Counted from the first letter of the stretch, positions 26,331-34,860 are shown. The stretch is DNA of 64,000 bases from Saccharomonospora sp. NB11 (GCF_015910535.1 NZ_JACBJG010000002.1:310001-374000), one strand, 5' to 3'. Notes: a model not told the origin generated them from the letters alone. Numbers and translations are program-made.

Positions 26331-26998
26331 TGCGGGTCGCGATCGCGGGCGCGGGGGCGGTGGGCCGGTCGATCGCCTCGGAACTCGTCGAGGCGGGCCA
26401 CACCGTCATGCTCATCGAGCGGCAGGCGCACCAGTTCATGCCCGAGACCGTCGAGCAGGCCGACTGGGTGCTCGGGGACGCCTGCGAGATGTCCACCCTG
26501 GAAGACTCGGGCATCCACCTGTGCGACGTCGTCATCGCCGCGACGGGCGACGACAAGGTGAACCTCGTGGTCTCGCTGCTCGCCAAGACGGAGTTCGCCG
26601 TGCGCCGGGTGGTGGCCCGAGTGAACAACCCGGCGAACGAGTGGTTGTTCACCGAGAGCTGGGGCGTGGACGTCGCCGTGTCGACGCCGCGCATCCTCGC
26701 CGGGATGGTCGAGGAGGCCGTCAGCGTCGGTGACCTCGTGCGGCTCATGACGTTCCGGCAGAGTCAGGCCAGTCTCGTGGAGCTGACGCTGCCCCCGGAC
26801 ACCCCGATGGCAGGGACCGCCGTGCGCGAGCTGGCCCTGCCCCGCGACGTCGCGCTGGTCACCATCCTCCGCGGGCAACGGGTCATCGTGCCGCAACCGG
26901 ACGACTCGCTGGAGCCCGGCGACGAGTTGCTGTTCGTGACCTCGGCCGACACCGAGCCGGACATCCGGCGAGCCCTCGGAGTCGCGCCGCCACGGTGA
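26330..26998 (+). CDS. ceoC: TrkA-type K+ transport regulator (CeoC-like)
   Basis: A 222-residue paralogue of the preceding protein, with TrkA-N domain (G-A-G-A-V-G-R-S-I near 7-15, then I-E-R-Q at about 30) and TrkA-C domain (about 140-218; L-E-P-G-D-E-L-L-F-V). The second copy has A-A-T-G-D-D-K-V-N in place of the A-V-S-S-G-D-N-S-N of CeoB, so the two probably form unequal subunits. It is translationally coupled to ceoB through a 1-base overlap with an AGGAGG-like site in the ceoB 3' end. M. tuberculosis has the same pair. Confidence 0.9.
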   Translation: MRVAIAGAGAVGRSIASELVEAGHTVMLIERQAHQFMPETVEQADWVLGDACEMSTLEDSGIHLCDVVIAATGDDKVNLVVSLLAKTEFAVRRVVARVNNPANEWLFTESWGVDVAVSTPRILAGMVEEAVSVGDLVRLMTFRQSQASLVELTLPPDTPMAGTAVRELALPRDVALVTILRGQRVIVPQPDDSLEPGDELLFVTSADTEPDIRRALGVAPPR

Positions 26999-27020
26999 CG
27001 CTCGCGGGCCGCCGCGTCAC

Positions 27021-27827
27021 TCAGGCCTGATTGGACGGGCTCTGGCCGTACTTCACCCGAAGCCGCGCCTCGATCTCCTCGTCGGTCTCCACAGGCGGAG
27101 CGGACGCCGCCAGCTCCTTGAGCCTGCGGTCGGACCGCCGCACGGCCCACACCACGACGAGAAGCGCCAGCCCGTAGAGCGGATAGCCCATCGCGATCTT
27201 GGCGAAGGCGAGCCACCCGGTGAGGTCCTCGTCGTAGAGCCACCGCTGCACGACGAAGCGCGCCGCGAACACCGCCGCGAGCGCCAGCGTGGCCACGTCG
27301 TAGCCGAGGCGGGACGGCTTGTCCTTGCGCCAGGCCATGCCGCTGCCGTTCAACAGGTTCCACACCACACCCGCCAGCGGCCAGCGGACCACGACGGACC
27401 CGGCGAGCACCACGAAGTACACGAGGCTCGTCCAGATGCCGAAGAGGAAGAAGCCCTTGGCCGAGCCGGTCCGGTAGGCGAGGAACGCCGCCACCCCGAC
27501 CGCGAAGAGCCCGGAGATCGCGGGCTGGATCGGCTCCTTGCGCAACAACCGCACCACGGCGATCAGCACGGCGCTGCCGAGCGCGGTCCAGATGGCGACG
27601 GTGAGTCCGAACACCGCGTTGGCGAGCACGAACACCACGACCGGCAGCGACGAGTACAGCAGGCCCGAGACCCCACCCATCTGTTCGAGCAGGGTGGGCT
27701 CGGGCTTCTCTTCCTCCGGCTCCCGTGCCTGCGGTGACGTCTCCGCTCGGTGGTCGTCCCGCCCAGGCGTGGAGTCCGCGGTGGTCTCGTCGAGGTCGGT
27801 ACGGGGACGTTCCGGGTGTTCAGTCAC
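27021..27827 (-). CDS. DUF3159 family membrane protein
   Basis: A 268-residue protein with an acidic 45-residue N-terminus and five or six membrane helices (about 58-240). Typical DUF3159 segments are present: L-L-E-Q-M-G-G-V-S-G-L, F-G-L-T-V-A-I-W-T-A, V-R-L-L-R-K-E-P-I-Q-P-A-I-S-G-L and G-Y-D-V-A-T-L-A-L. The function is unknown in the family. The gene follows the OB-fold gene after 12 bases on the same strand, and this pair is kept in many actinobacteria. GTG 27827 has GAGTAT 6 bases upstream, a possible leaderless start. Confidence 0.85.
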   Translation of the reverse strand: MTEHPERPRTDLDETTADSTPGRDDHRAETSPQAREPEEEKPEPTLLEQMGGVSGLLYSSLPVVVFVLANAVFGLTVAIWTALGSAVLIAVVRLLRKEPIQPAISGLFAVGVAAFLAYRTGSAKGFFLFGIWTSLVYFVVLAGSVVVRWPLAGVVWNLLNGSGMAWRKDKPSRLGYDVATLALAAVFAARFVVQRWLYDEDLTGWLAFAKIAMGYPLYGLALLVVVWAVRRSDRRLKELAASAPPVETDEEIEARLRVKYGQSPSNQA

Positions 27828-27839
27828 GCGCGCATACTC

Positions 27840-28220
27840 TCATCTGGTCGGCTGCAACAGTTCGTAATACGGGTTGTACAGCACCTTGCGACCGTCGCGC
27901 TCGCCGAGCCTGCCCCGCGCCTTGATGGTGCGACCGGGCTCGATGCCCGGGATGCGGCGCCGACCCAACCAGACGAGTGTGATGTCGTCGGTCCCGTCGA
28001 ACAGCTCGGCCTCGACGGTGGCCGCAGCCTTGCCCGGACAGAGGTCGACACTGCGCAACCGCCCCAGCACGGTCACCTCTTCGCCCAACCGGCAGTCGCA
28101 CGCCCGTCGGGCGCCTCCCGCCTTCGACCGTTCGGAGAGGTCGTCGGCGTCGAGTTCCGCTATGTCACTGGTCAGTTTCCGAACCAAACGGCTGAAGTAG
28201 CCGCCGTCCTTGGCAGACAT
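27840..28220 (-). CDS. Small OB-fold nucleic-acid-binding protein
   Basis: A 126-residue protein. A helical N-terminus with R-L-V-R-K-L-T-S-D-I (about 10-19) is followed by an OB-fold domain (about 48-122): V-T-V-L-G-R-L-R-S-V, A-E-L-F-D-G-T-D-D-I-T-L-V-W-L-G-R-R-R-I-P-G-I-E split over two strands, and G-R-T-I-K-A-R-G-R-L. It is like the RecG/tRNA anticodon OB domains and to Rv2694c by position. The nucleic-acid target is unknown. ATG 28220 has AGGAAG 8 bases upstream. Confidence 0.85.
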   Translation of the reverse strand: MSAKDGGYFSRLVRKLTSDIAELDADDLSERSKAGGARRACDCRLGEEVTVLGRLRSVDLCPGKAAATVEAELFDGTDDITLVWLGRRRIPGIEPGRTIKARGRLGERDGRKVLYNPYYELLQPTR

Positions 28221-28330
28221 CGCGCCTGCTTCCTGTGCGATCCTCGCGAGAACCCACATGTGATCGGGCTCTCAACCACCAGCTTAGTCCTGTCCGAGCC
28301 AGCGAATCGAACTTCCGCGAGGATCGCAAG

Positions 28331-29059
28331 GTGACCTCGGTCAAGTCATCCCGCACCGCCGTCCTCCTGCCCGGAACCGGCTCCGACGAGCGATTCGTCC
28401 GCGCCGTGTTCGCCCGTCCGCTCGCCGCCATGGGGGTCGACGTCCTCGCCCCGCCACCGCCCCGGGGCGCCTCGGTGATCGAGGGCTCCCTCGCGCTGCT
28501 CGACCGACTCGCCGACGAGGCCGACGCACCGCTGCTCGTCGGTGGCATCTCCCTCGGCGCGCACCTCGCGACGAGCTGGGCAGCGGAGAACGTCGACCGT
28601 TGCGCCGGGGTCCTCGCCGCCCTGCCCGCGTGGAACGGTCCCGCGGACACCGCCCCGGCCGCCGTCGCCGCGCGGGCGTCGGCCGACCTCGTCGACCAGC
28701 ACGGACTCGACACCGCACTCGACCTGTCGACCTGCGGGGTGGCGCCGTGGTTGGCGACCGAGCTCGACCGCGCGTGGCGTCGACACGGGACGCATCTGGC
28801 GGCGAGCCTGCGCGCCGCCGCCGCACACCCCGGCCCTGCGCTGTCGGCGCTGCGGTCGCTCGACGTACCGGTGGGGATCGCCGCCTGTCGCGACGACCCG
28901 GTGCACCCGATCACCGTCGCACGGGACTGGGCAGCCGCGCTGCCTCGCGCGGCTCTCGTGGCCACCACGCTCGACGCCCTCGGCTCCGACCGCGAGAGCC
29001 TCGGGCGCGCCGCCACCCTCGCGTGGTTGCATGCGCGGCACCAAGTCCGGTCGGCCTAG
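28331..29059 (+). CDS. Alpha/beta-hydrolase-like protein
   Basis: A 242-residue protein with a cut-down alpha/beta-hydrolase fold. The oxyanion-like loop is A-V-L-L-P-G-T-G-S near 8-16, the nucleophile elbow reads V-G-G-I-S-L-G-A-H near 68-76 with Ser about 72, and a C-terminal strand C-R-D-D-P-V-H-P-I holds the likely acid and His. The substrate is unknown. GTG 28331 has an AGGA-type site upstream. Its TAG stop overlaps the TAG of the convergent LysE-type gene in a CTAG palindrome. The counterpart in M. tuberculosis is Rv2695. Confidence 0.8.
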   Translation: MTSVKSSRTAVLLPGTGSDERFVRAVFARPLAAMGVDVLAPPPPRGASVIEGSLALLDRLADEADAPLLVGGISLGAHLATSWAAENVDRCAGVLAALPAWNGPADTAPAAVAARASADLVDQHGLDTALDLSTCGVAPWLATELDRAWRRHGTHLAASLRAAAAHPGPALSALRSLDVPVGIAACRDDPVHPITVARDWAAALPRAALVATTLDALGSDRESLGRAATLAWLHARHQVRSA

Positions 29060-29685
29060 TCGGCCACCGCGACCACGCCGCCCAGGCCGATCATGCTGAG
29101 ACCGGCCGCCACCCGTTGCCGCACGCGCCAGCGCGGGTTGTTCAGCAGCCTGCCGGACAACCCGCCCGCGAACACCGCCACAGCCAGGTCGACGAGAGAC
29201 GCCATGGCCACGGCGATGAACCCGAGCACGGTGAACACGAGTGGGGCGGGAGCCGTCTCGGGGTGCACGAAGTGCGGCAGGAGCGCCATGAAGTACAGCG
29301 CAGTCTTCGGGTTCAGCAGCTCCGCGACCATGCCCTGGGCCAACGGCGACCTCGCCCACCGTCCCGCGGACCCACCCGTGTCGACCTCACCGTCGTCGTG
29401 ACGTCGCACGATCGCCTGCACGCCGAGGTACACCAGATACAGCGCCCCGGCGACCTTCACGACGGTGAACGCGACCGTCGACGTCGCGAGCAGCGCCGAC
29501 AACCCGAGCGCCGCCGCCACGACGTGGACGGACGCGCCGAGGGCGTTGCCGACGACCGAACGCACTCCCTCGCCCCGGCCACCGCGCAGGCTCCGGGCGA
29601 GCACGTACAGCACACCGGGACCGGGGCTGAGCGCGAACAACGCCGCCGTACCAAGGAAGACGATCCACTCCGCGGACGTGGGCAC
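29056..29685 (-). CDS. LysE/RhtB-family amino-acid exporter
   Basis: A 209-residue membrane protein with six helices. The family motif F-A-L-S-P-G-P-G-V-L-Y-V at about 17-28 is followed by V-G-N-A-L-G-A-S-V-H, A-G-A-L-Y-L-V-Y-L-G and L-N-P-K-T-A-L-Y-F. Members export basic, hydroxylated or hydrophobic amino acids or their derivatives; the substrate is not evident. The gene is not part of the M. tuberculosis order as I recall it and may be a local insertion. Its stop overlaps that of the convergent hydrolase by 4 bases. Confidence 0.88.
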   Translation of the reverse strand: MPTSAEWIVFLGTAALFALSPGPGVLYVLARSLRGGRGEGVRSVVGNALGASVHVVAAALGLSALLATSTVAFTVVKVAGALYLVYLGVQAIVRRHDDGEVDTGGSAGRWARSPLAQGMVAELLNPKTALYFMALLPHFVHPETAPAPLVFTVLGFIAVAMASLVDLAVAVFAGGLSGRLLNNPRWRVRQRVAAGLSMIGLGGVVAVAD

Positions 29686-29694
29686 GTCGCTTCC

Positions 29695-30387
29695 CTACCG
29701 TTGCGTCTGCGGCGCCTGCTGGGGAGCGGCCTGCCTACCCTTGATGTGGGCGGCGATGGCCTCGGGCAGAGTGATCTGCAGCGGCGTCCGCACGGGCATC
29801 GGGGCCTGGCCCCGGTCGACGATGGTCCCGCGCATGATCGTGCGCAGCACGTCGGGGGCTCCCGCCGCCTCGGACTGCGGACCCGCGATCACCCCGCGGA
29901 GCATCCAGCGCGGACCGTCGACACCGATGAAGCGCAACGCGACCTCGCCCACGATGGCCGAGATCTCCATGCCCCACTCGCCACGGCCCAGCGTGACCTT
30001 GGCACCGTCGGAGCGGAGCTGCTCGGCCAGCTCACCGCTGACCTCGCGCCACAGCCCGCCTGACCGGGGCGCGGCGTAGGCGCTGATGGTGACCTGGCCC
30101 GCCGCCGTGACGACGTGGACCGCGCGCACCGTGCCGGTGCTCTGGTCCATCTCGACCTGCACCTGCGAGCCGTTCGGCACCGGAACGCGGATGGAGCCCA
30201 GGTCCATGCGCGGGACGCCGTCGTCGGGCGCCTCCGTGACGTCGTACGGCCCTTCCCGGCCCGAGGCGTCCTCGGCGTCGTCCGCGTCGAGTTCCACCGA
30301 GGTGTCCTCGGCGTCGGAACCCGGCCGCTCCACGTCGACGTGGTCCTGCGCCTCCTGCTTGCGCTTACGTCGTCCGAAAATGCCCAC
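29695..30387 (-). CDS. DUF3710 family protein
   Basis: A 230-residue soluble protein. A basic start M-G-I-F-G-R-R-K-R-K precedes a very acidic linker (about 15-50) and a globular domain (about 60-205) with the DUF3710 marks G-P-Y-D-V, R-M-D-L-G-S-I-R-V-P, G-G-L-W-R-E-V and D-G-P-R-W-M-L-R-G-V. The function is unknown. It begins directly after the dut stop (TGA then GTG) and is certainly in the dut operon. A Gln/Pro-rich end closes the protein. Confidence 0.88.
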   Translation of the reverse strand: MGIFGRRKRKQEAQDHVDVERPGSDAEDTSVELDADDAEDASGREGPYDVTEAPDDGVPRMDLGSIRVPVPNGSQVQVEMDQSTGTVRAVHVVTAAGQVTISAYAAPRSGGLWREVSGELAEQLRSDGAKVTLGRGEWGMEISAIVGEVALRFIGVDGPRWMLRGVIAGPQSEAAGAPDVLRTIMRGTIVDRGQAPMPVRTPLQITLPEAIAAHIKGRQAAPQQAPQTQR

Positions 30388-30852
30388 TCAACTCTCCGTT
30401 CCGAGCGCGGCGTGACCGCCTGTCGAGCCGTACCCGCCCGCTCCCCGTACCGTCTCGTCCAGTTGCTCGACCTCGACGAAGTCGGCGCGTTCCACCCGCT
30501 GTACCACAAGCTGCGCGATGCGGTCGCCTCGCCGCAGCACGATCGTCTCCCGTGGGTCGAGATTCACGAGACACACCTTGATCTCGCCCCGGTACCCGGC
30601 GTCGACGGTCCCGGGCGCGTTGACGATCGACAGCCCCGTCCTGGCCGCGAGCCCGGAACGGGGGTGCACGAAACCGGCGTAACCCTCGGGCAGCGCGATG
30701 GCGACACCCGTGCCCACCACGACCCGCTCACCAGGGGCGATGTGCACATCCGACGTCGTCACCAGATCCGCGCCCGCATCGCCGGGATGGGCGTAGGACG
30801 GGAGGGCGACGTCGGGATCGAGTCGGGAGATGAGGACCTGCACGCTGGACAC
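30388..30852 (-). CDS. dut: dUTP diphosphatase
   Basis: A 154-residue trimeric dUTPase that hydrolyses dUTP to dUMP, keeping uracil out of DNA and supplying dTMP synthesis. All five motifs are seen: [55 protein letters not shown] 30852 is chosen because TAGTCT lies 8 bases before it and the length matches mycobacterial Dut; GTG 30843 is possible. It shares a divergent promoter with the DUF3093 gene. Confidence 0.96.
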   Translation of the reverse strand: MSSVQVLISRLDPDVALPSYAHPGDAGADLVTTSDVHIAPGERVVVGTGVAIALPEGYAGFVHPRSGLAARTGLSIVNAPGTVDAGYRGEIKVCLVNLDPRETIVLRRGDRIAQLVVQRVERADFVEVEQLDETVRGAGGYGSTGGHAALGTES

Positions 30853-30860
30853 GACTCGCG

Positions 30861-30870
30861 AGACTACCCT
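30861..30870. promoter_or_regulatory. Divergent promoter with overlapping -10 boxes
   Basis: On the plus strand TACCCT (30865-30870) lies 7 bases before GTG 30878; on the minus strand TAGTCT (30866-30861) lies 8 bases before GTG 30852. The two boxes share the TA step at 30865-30866. Both transcripts would be leaderless and start only about 25 bases apart. Confidence 0.6.
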
Positions 30871-30877
30871 GACCCGG

Positions 30878-31381
30878 GTGACCGAGAGCGCGAACACGCG
30901 GACAAAAGTCGATCTTCGGCATGCGGAGCGGCTCACCGTCCCCTGGTGGGACTGGTTGCTGCCGCTGGCGGCGGCCGTCCTCCTCGCAGCGCAGATCCAG
31001 TACGCCTACCCCGCGCTGCCGCCGTGGTCGCCGTACGTGCTGCTCGTTCCGCTCGCCGTCGCCGCGCTGGTCGCGCTGAGCCGACGACGTGTCGTCGTGG
31101 AGGGCGGCGCCGAGCCCCGGCTGTGGGTCGGCGCCGCGCACCTGCCGCTGCGGTTCGTGCGTTCGGTCGACGTCATCGGCAAACAGGACAAGCGACGGGC
31201 CCTCGGACCCGACCTCGACCCGGCGGCGTTCTGTGTCCACAAGCCCTGGATCCGCACGATGGTGCGGGTGCACCTCGACGACCCGAACGACCCCACGCCG
31301 TACTGGATCTTCAGCACCCGGCACCCGGAGACCGTGGCGGCGTTGCTGACCGGAGCCGACGCGACGTCTCGCGGCGACTGA
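30878..31381 (+). CDS. DUF3093 family membrane protein
   Basis: A 167-residue protein. Two adjacent membrane helices (about 27-45 and 50-68) in a hairpin are followed by a cytosolic domain of about 100 residues with [27 protein letters not shown] and [11 protein letters not shown], all characteristic of DUF3093. The function is unknown, but the family sits beside dut in many actinobacteria. GTG 30878 is leaderless from the shared divergent promoter. A strong hairpin follows its stop. Confidence 0.88.
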   Translation: MTESANTRTKVDLRHAERLTVPWWDWLLPLAAAVLLAAQIQYAYPALPPWSPYVLLVPLAVAALVALSRRRVVVEGGAEPRLWVGAAHLPLRFVRSVDVIGKQDKRRALGPDLDPAAFCVHKPWIRTMVRVHLDDPNDPTPYWIFSTRHPETVAALLTGADATSRGD

Positions 31382-31410
31382 GCACTCCGGACGCTGCGGA
31401 CACAGAAAAC

Positions 31411-31440
31411 GGGTGGTTCGAAAGGACTTTCGAACCACCC
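31411..31440. terminator. 14-bp hairpin between convergent DUF3093 and DUF4193 genes
   Basis: A perfect 14-bp inverted repeat with only 2 bases between the arms (31411-31424 with 31427-31440). On the minus strand it is followed by GTTTTC, so it is a standard terminator for DUF4193 and a U-less one for DUF3093. Confidence 0.75.
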
Positions 31441-31574
31441 GCTCGTCGTACGTCCATCCCCTCCCGACCCACGCCGCCGACCGAGTCCGCAGCGCCGCGC
31501 TGCCGCGACGGCCGGCAGAACCCCGTCTGCCGGCTCGGGCCAGCGCGTGGATGTCCGCCTGTGTCAGACCCGGC

Positions 31575-31883
31575 TCACGCGCAGTCGCGGCAGATCAGCC
31601 GCCCGCCGGACTCCTCGGCGAGTCGGCTGCGGTGGTGGACCAGGAAGCAGACGGAACAGGTGAACTCGTCGGCCTGCTTGGGCACGACCTTCACCGTCAC
31701 GTCCTCACTCGACAACCCAGAGAGGTCGGCACCGGGGAGTTCGAAGTTCTCCGCCGACACGTCCTCGTCGACGTCCACGACGCCGGACTGGGTCTCGTTG
31801 CGCCTCGCCTTCAGCTCCTCCAACGAGTCTTCCGCCAGCTCGTCGGCTTCGCTGCGGCGCGGAGCGTCGTAGTCGGTCGCCAT
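31575..31883 (-). CDS. DUF4193 family zinc-ribbon-like protein
   Basis: A 102-residue acidic protein. The N-terminus M-A-T-D-Y-D-A-P-R-R is highly family-like, then an acidic middle, and a C-terminal ribbon with C-S-V-C near 80-83 and C-R-D-C near 98-101, which should bind zinc. The function is unknown. ATG 31883 is preceded by AGAGA. It is the likely counterpart of Rv2699c. About 445 bases separate it from the divergent cei gene. Confidence 0.88.
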   Translation of the reverse strand: MATDYDAPRRSEADELAEDSLEELKARRNETQSGVVDVDEDVSAENFELPGADLSGLSSEDVTVKVVPKQADEFTCSVCFLVHHRSRLAEESGGRLICRDCA

Positions 31884-32328
31884 TTCTCTTTCACCCCTGC
31901 GATCAGCTTCGATACGTGTTCGCGGACTCGGCACTGCGCCGAGTTCTTCGTGCCGCTGGTCAACGATCCAGCGCCCGTGTTTGTGCCCGATTCCGGCGTG
32001 AGTGAGATCTCTTTCTCTGCCTCGCCGTCACCGACCGGAGCCCGGGAAGGGTAGCCCACCGCCTACCCCGACTCGAAGCTGGTCACCCAAGCCCTAAGAT
32101 ACGTCACCCGACAGGGTTAATACCCCGTGGAGCAGTACTTCCATCGTTCGGGTTGTGCGGTGGCACCGGCGGCTACACCGGTCGCCGCTCGCTTGCCCGG
32201 GCGCCCACCGCCGTGATGCTATCCAGAGGCGGTCGGGAGCGCCGCGTCGTCGTGCCTTCGTGCGTCGAAGGCGACGGACGCGTGGACGCACCTCAGGGGA
32301 CTCACTTCTCGTGTGAAGGGACGGGTAG
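31884..32328. other. Divergent intergenic region between DUF4193 and cei genes
   Basis: These 445 bases hold no convincing gene. They contain an AT-richer spot with GGGTTAATACCC (32114-32125, 4-bp arms) and must carry the promoters of both flanking genes, although no -35/-10 pair is clear. It is one of the longest gaps in the window. Confidence 0.4.
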
Positions 32329-33030
32329 GTGGCGGCGGGGACAGGGGGTCACCCCAGAGGCGGCAGGCAGCGGACGGTTCGCCCGTATCGGAAGCGCAAG
32401 CCCTTGCCTGCACTCATCTTCATCGGCGTGCTCGGTGTGACGGCCATGATCGTGTGGGTCAACGTGATCAGCTCGTCAGGCGACATCGCGGAGGCGATCT
32501 CCTGCGAACCACGACCGAGGCCGCCCGCGGACACGACGTTCACCCCGCTCCCCCACGACGCGTTGGTGACCACGTCACCGATCCCGCCGTCGCGTGTGGA
32601 GGTCACGGTGCTCAACGCCAGCAACACCCGCGGCGAGGCGTCGATCGCGACGGAAGCGTTGCGGCAACTCGGTTTCACCCGCGTCACCGAGCCCGACAAC
32701 GACGAGGTGTACACGGGCGACACCGTCGCCGAGTGCCACGGGCAGATCCGGTTCGGGGCGGCCGGGGAACGCGCGGCGCGCACCGTGCACCTGCTCGACC
32801 CGTGCCTGGAACTCATCAAGGACAACCGCGAGGACCCGTCGGTGGACCTCGCCATCGGCACCAAGTTCCACGACGTGCGCCCGTCCGGGGTCGCCGTGCA
32901 GATCCTCGACCAGCTCAAGTCGTGGTCGGCGGAGAACGCGCACACCGAGACCGACGAGCAGTCGGTCGAGCAGGACGGCCCGATCATCGACGAGGAACTG
33001 CTCACCCAGACGCTGCCGAAGCACTGCTGA
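32329..33030 (+). CDS. cei: Cell envelope integrity protein Cei-like, LytR_C domain
   Basis: A 233-residue membrane-anchored extracytoplasmic protein. A basic N-terminus (about 1-25) and one helix (about 28-48) lead to an outside domain. The LytR_C domain (about 85-200) starts with V-E-V-T-V-L-N-A-S-N and contains G-F-T-R-V-T. Two Cys pairs outside (for example C-E-P near 61, C-H-G, C-L-E, terminal K-H-C) may form disulfides. Position beside suhB, ppgK and sigA matches Rv2700 (Cei), which is needed for envelope integrity. GTG 32329 has a GGGACGGG-type site nearby. Confidence 0.82.
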   Translation: MAAGTGGHPRGGRQRTVRPYRKRKPLPALIFIGVLGVTAMIVWVNVISSSGDIAEAISCEPRPRPPADTTFTPLPHDALVTTSPIPPSRVEVTVLNASNTRGEASIATEALRQLGFTRVTEPDNDEVYTGDTVAECHGQIRFGAAGERAARTVHLLDPCLELIKDNREDPSVDLAIGTKFHDVRPSGVAVQILDQLKSWSAENAHTETDEQSVEQDGPIIDEELLTQTLPKHC

Positions 33031-33085
33031 GTTCACGTGGACCGCGGGCGGCGGCCGGACCGGACCGCGTCCGCCGCCCGTGCCG

Positions 33086-33910
33086 TCAGACCTCGCTCGC
33101 GCCGCACTCCGCCAGCACGGTCCGCAACGACGTCGCGATGGCCGGTGAGGCGGCCAGCACGGCGTCGGCACCGAGATCGGGTGCCTCGCCAGGCAGCGCC
33201 ACCACCGCGCCCGCCTCGGCGGCCACGAGCGCTCCCGCCGCCCAATCCCACGGGCTCAGCCCGTGCTCGGTGTACGCGTCGACCCACCCGGCACCGACCG
33301 CGCACAGGTCGAGGGCCGCGGACCCCTGCCTCCGCACGTCCCGAACCCGGCCGAGGAGCTGCGCCGCGAACCGCGCCTGACGCGCGCGCCGCTCGGGGTC
33401 GTAGGCGAACCCGGTGGCCACCAACGTCACGTCCAGCGACACCGGTGCCGACACACGCAGCGCCCGTCCGTCGAGCCAGGCACCCCGACCCCGCGTCGCG
33501 GTCCAGCGACGCCCTGAGACGGGCTCCACCACGGCTCCGGCCACCGACACCCCGTCGACCTGCGCGGCCACGGAGACGGCGAACCAGGGCAGCCCGTACA
33601 GGAAGTTCACCGTCCCGTCGATCGGGTCGACGACCCACGTGACGCCCGACCCGCTCCCGGCGTCGGTGCCCTCCTCCTCGCCGAGCACCGCGTCGCCGGG
33701 ACGCAGGTGCGCGAGCCGCCGGCGGATCAGTCGTTCGGAGGCGGTGTCCACCGCCGTCACGACGTCGGTCGCGCTCGACTTCGTGTCGACGGCGACTCGT
33801 TCGCCCGCCTGCATGGCCTCGTACGCGTCGCGCACCAAGGCGGCGGCATCGGCCGCCACCTGCTCCGCGACGGTCGTCAACGTCTCCGGATCGGAATCCT
33901 GTGCTCCCAC
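33086..33910 (-). CDS. suhB: Inositol monophosphatase family protein
   Basis: A 274-residue Mg-dependent phosphatase; substrates in the family include inositol-1-phosphate, histidinol phosphate and fructose-1,6-bisphosphate. Motifs: G-E-E-E-G near 75-80, D-P-I-D-G-T-V-N-F near 94-102, and S-P-W-D-W-A-A-G-A-L near 215-224. GTG 33910 is chosen over TTG 33949 because the family begins just before the first helix. It is divergent from ppgK. By position it equals SuhB (Rv2701c), which contributes inositol for phosphatidylinositol lipids. Confidence 0.9.
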   Translation of the reverse strand: MGAQDSDPETLTTVAEQVAADAAALVRDAYEAMQAGERVAVDTKSSATDVVTAVDTASERLIRRRLAHLRPGDAVLGEEEGTDAGSGSGVTWVVDPIDGTVNFLYGLPWFAVSVAAQVDGVSVAGAVVEPVSGRRWTATRGRGAWLDGRALRVSAPVSLDVTLVATGFAYDPERRARQARFAAQLLGRVRDVRRQGSAALDLCAVGAGWVDAYTEHGLSPWDWAAGALVAAEAGAVVALPGEAPDLGADAVLAASPAIATSLRTVLAECGASEV

Positions 33911-33984
33911 GCCGCCTATGGGATCACATCCCGTTAGAGTCTCGCCCAACGACTTTCTGAATCGAAAAGGAAGGGACCTCGCCC

Positions 33985-34746
33985 ATGACGGCGAACCGTG
34001 GGTTCGGCATCGACATCGGCGGCAGCGGCATCAAGGGCGCCCTCGTCGACCTTGACAAGGGCGAGCTCATCGGCGACCGGCTGCGCATCGACACGCCCAA
34101 GCCGTCGACGCCCGACGCAGTCGCGGACGTCGTCGCCCGGATCGTGACTCACTTCGGCTGGGACGGCCCCGTCGGCATCACGCTCCCCGCCGTCATCAAG
34201 AAGGGCGCCGCCCAGACGGCCGCCAACATCGACCCGAGCTGGATCGGCAGGGACGCCTCCGCGTTGTTCGCCGAACGCCTCGGCCGGAACGTCGCCGACG
34301 TGTCGCTGCTCAACGACGCCGACGCGGCGGGCATGGCCGAGATGCGCTTCGGGGACCCCGCCGCGCGCAAGGGCGTGGTCGCGCTGCTGACCTTCGGGAC
34401 GGGAATCGGCAGCGCTCTCTTCCAGAACGGCGCGCTGATGCCGAACACCGAGTTCGGTCACATCGAGGTCGACGGTCACGACGCCGAGAAGAAGGCGGCG
34501 GCCTCCGCCAAGGACAACGAGGGCCTCTCGTACCCCGAATGGGCCAAGCGTGTCAATCGTTACCTGACCGTGTTGGAGAACCTGATCTGGCCGGACCTGT
34601 TCATCGTCGGCGGCGGGGTGAGCAAGAAGTCGCACCGGTGGGTGCCGCTGCTGGACATCCGGACGCCCGTCATCACCGCATCGTTGCTGAACAACGCGGG
34701 GATCGTGGGTGCGGCGGCCGCCGCGGCGGAGGGTCTCGAACACTGA
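33985..34746 (+). CDS. ppgK: Polyphosphate glucokinase
   Basis: A 253-residue ROK/ASKHA kinase that phosphorylates glucose with inorganic polyphosphate or ATP. Phosphate motif 1 is [11 protein letters not shown] at 8-18; catalytic L-N-D-A-D-A-A-G near 112-119; phosphate motif 2 [12 protein letters not shown] near 134-145; G-H-I-E near 159; and V-G-G-G-V-S-K-K near 209. GGAAGGGA lies 8 bases before ATG. It sits directly upstream of sigA, the actinobacterial arrangement. Confidence 0.94.
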   Translation: MTANRGFGIDIGGSGIKGALVDLDKGELIGDRLRIDTPKPSTPDAVADVVARIVTHFGWDGPVGITLPAVIKKGAAQTAANIDPSWIGRDASALFAERLGRNVADVSLLNDADAAGMAEMRFGDPAARKGVVALLTFGTGIGSALFQNGALMPNTEFGHIEVDGHDAEKKAAASAKDNEGLSYPEWAKRVNRYLTVLENLIWPDLFIVGGGVSKKSHRWVPLLDIRTPVITASLLNNAGIVGAAAAAAEGLEH

Positions 34747-34831
34747 GTCCGGCTTCGTCGCGCACCGCCGGAACCGCGCTTTCGGCCCCCCTGCGGTGCG
34801 CGACGCCGCCTCCGGCAACGTGATCGCGGGT

Positions 34832-34860
34832 GCGACGACGACCGTCGCCGTCGTTACAAT
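34832..34860 (+). promoter_or_regulatory. Promoter of sigA
   Basis: TACAAT (34855-34860) is the best -10 hexamer in the window; GCGACG (34832-34837) lies 17 bases upstream with the GAC core of a -35 element. The leader to the sigA GTG would be about 115 bases. Confidence 0.6.
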
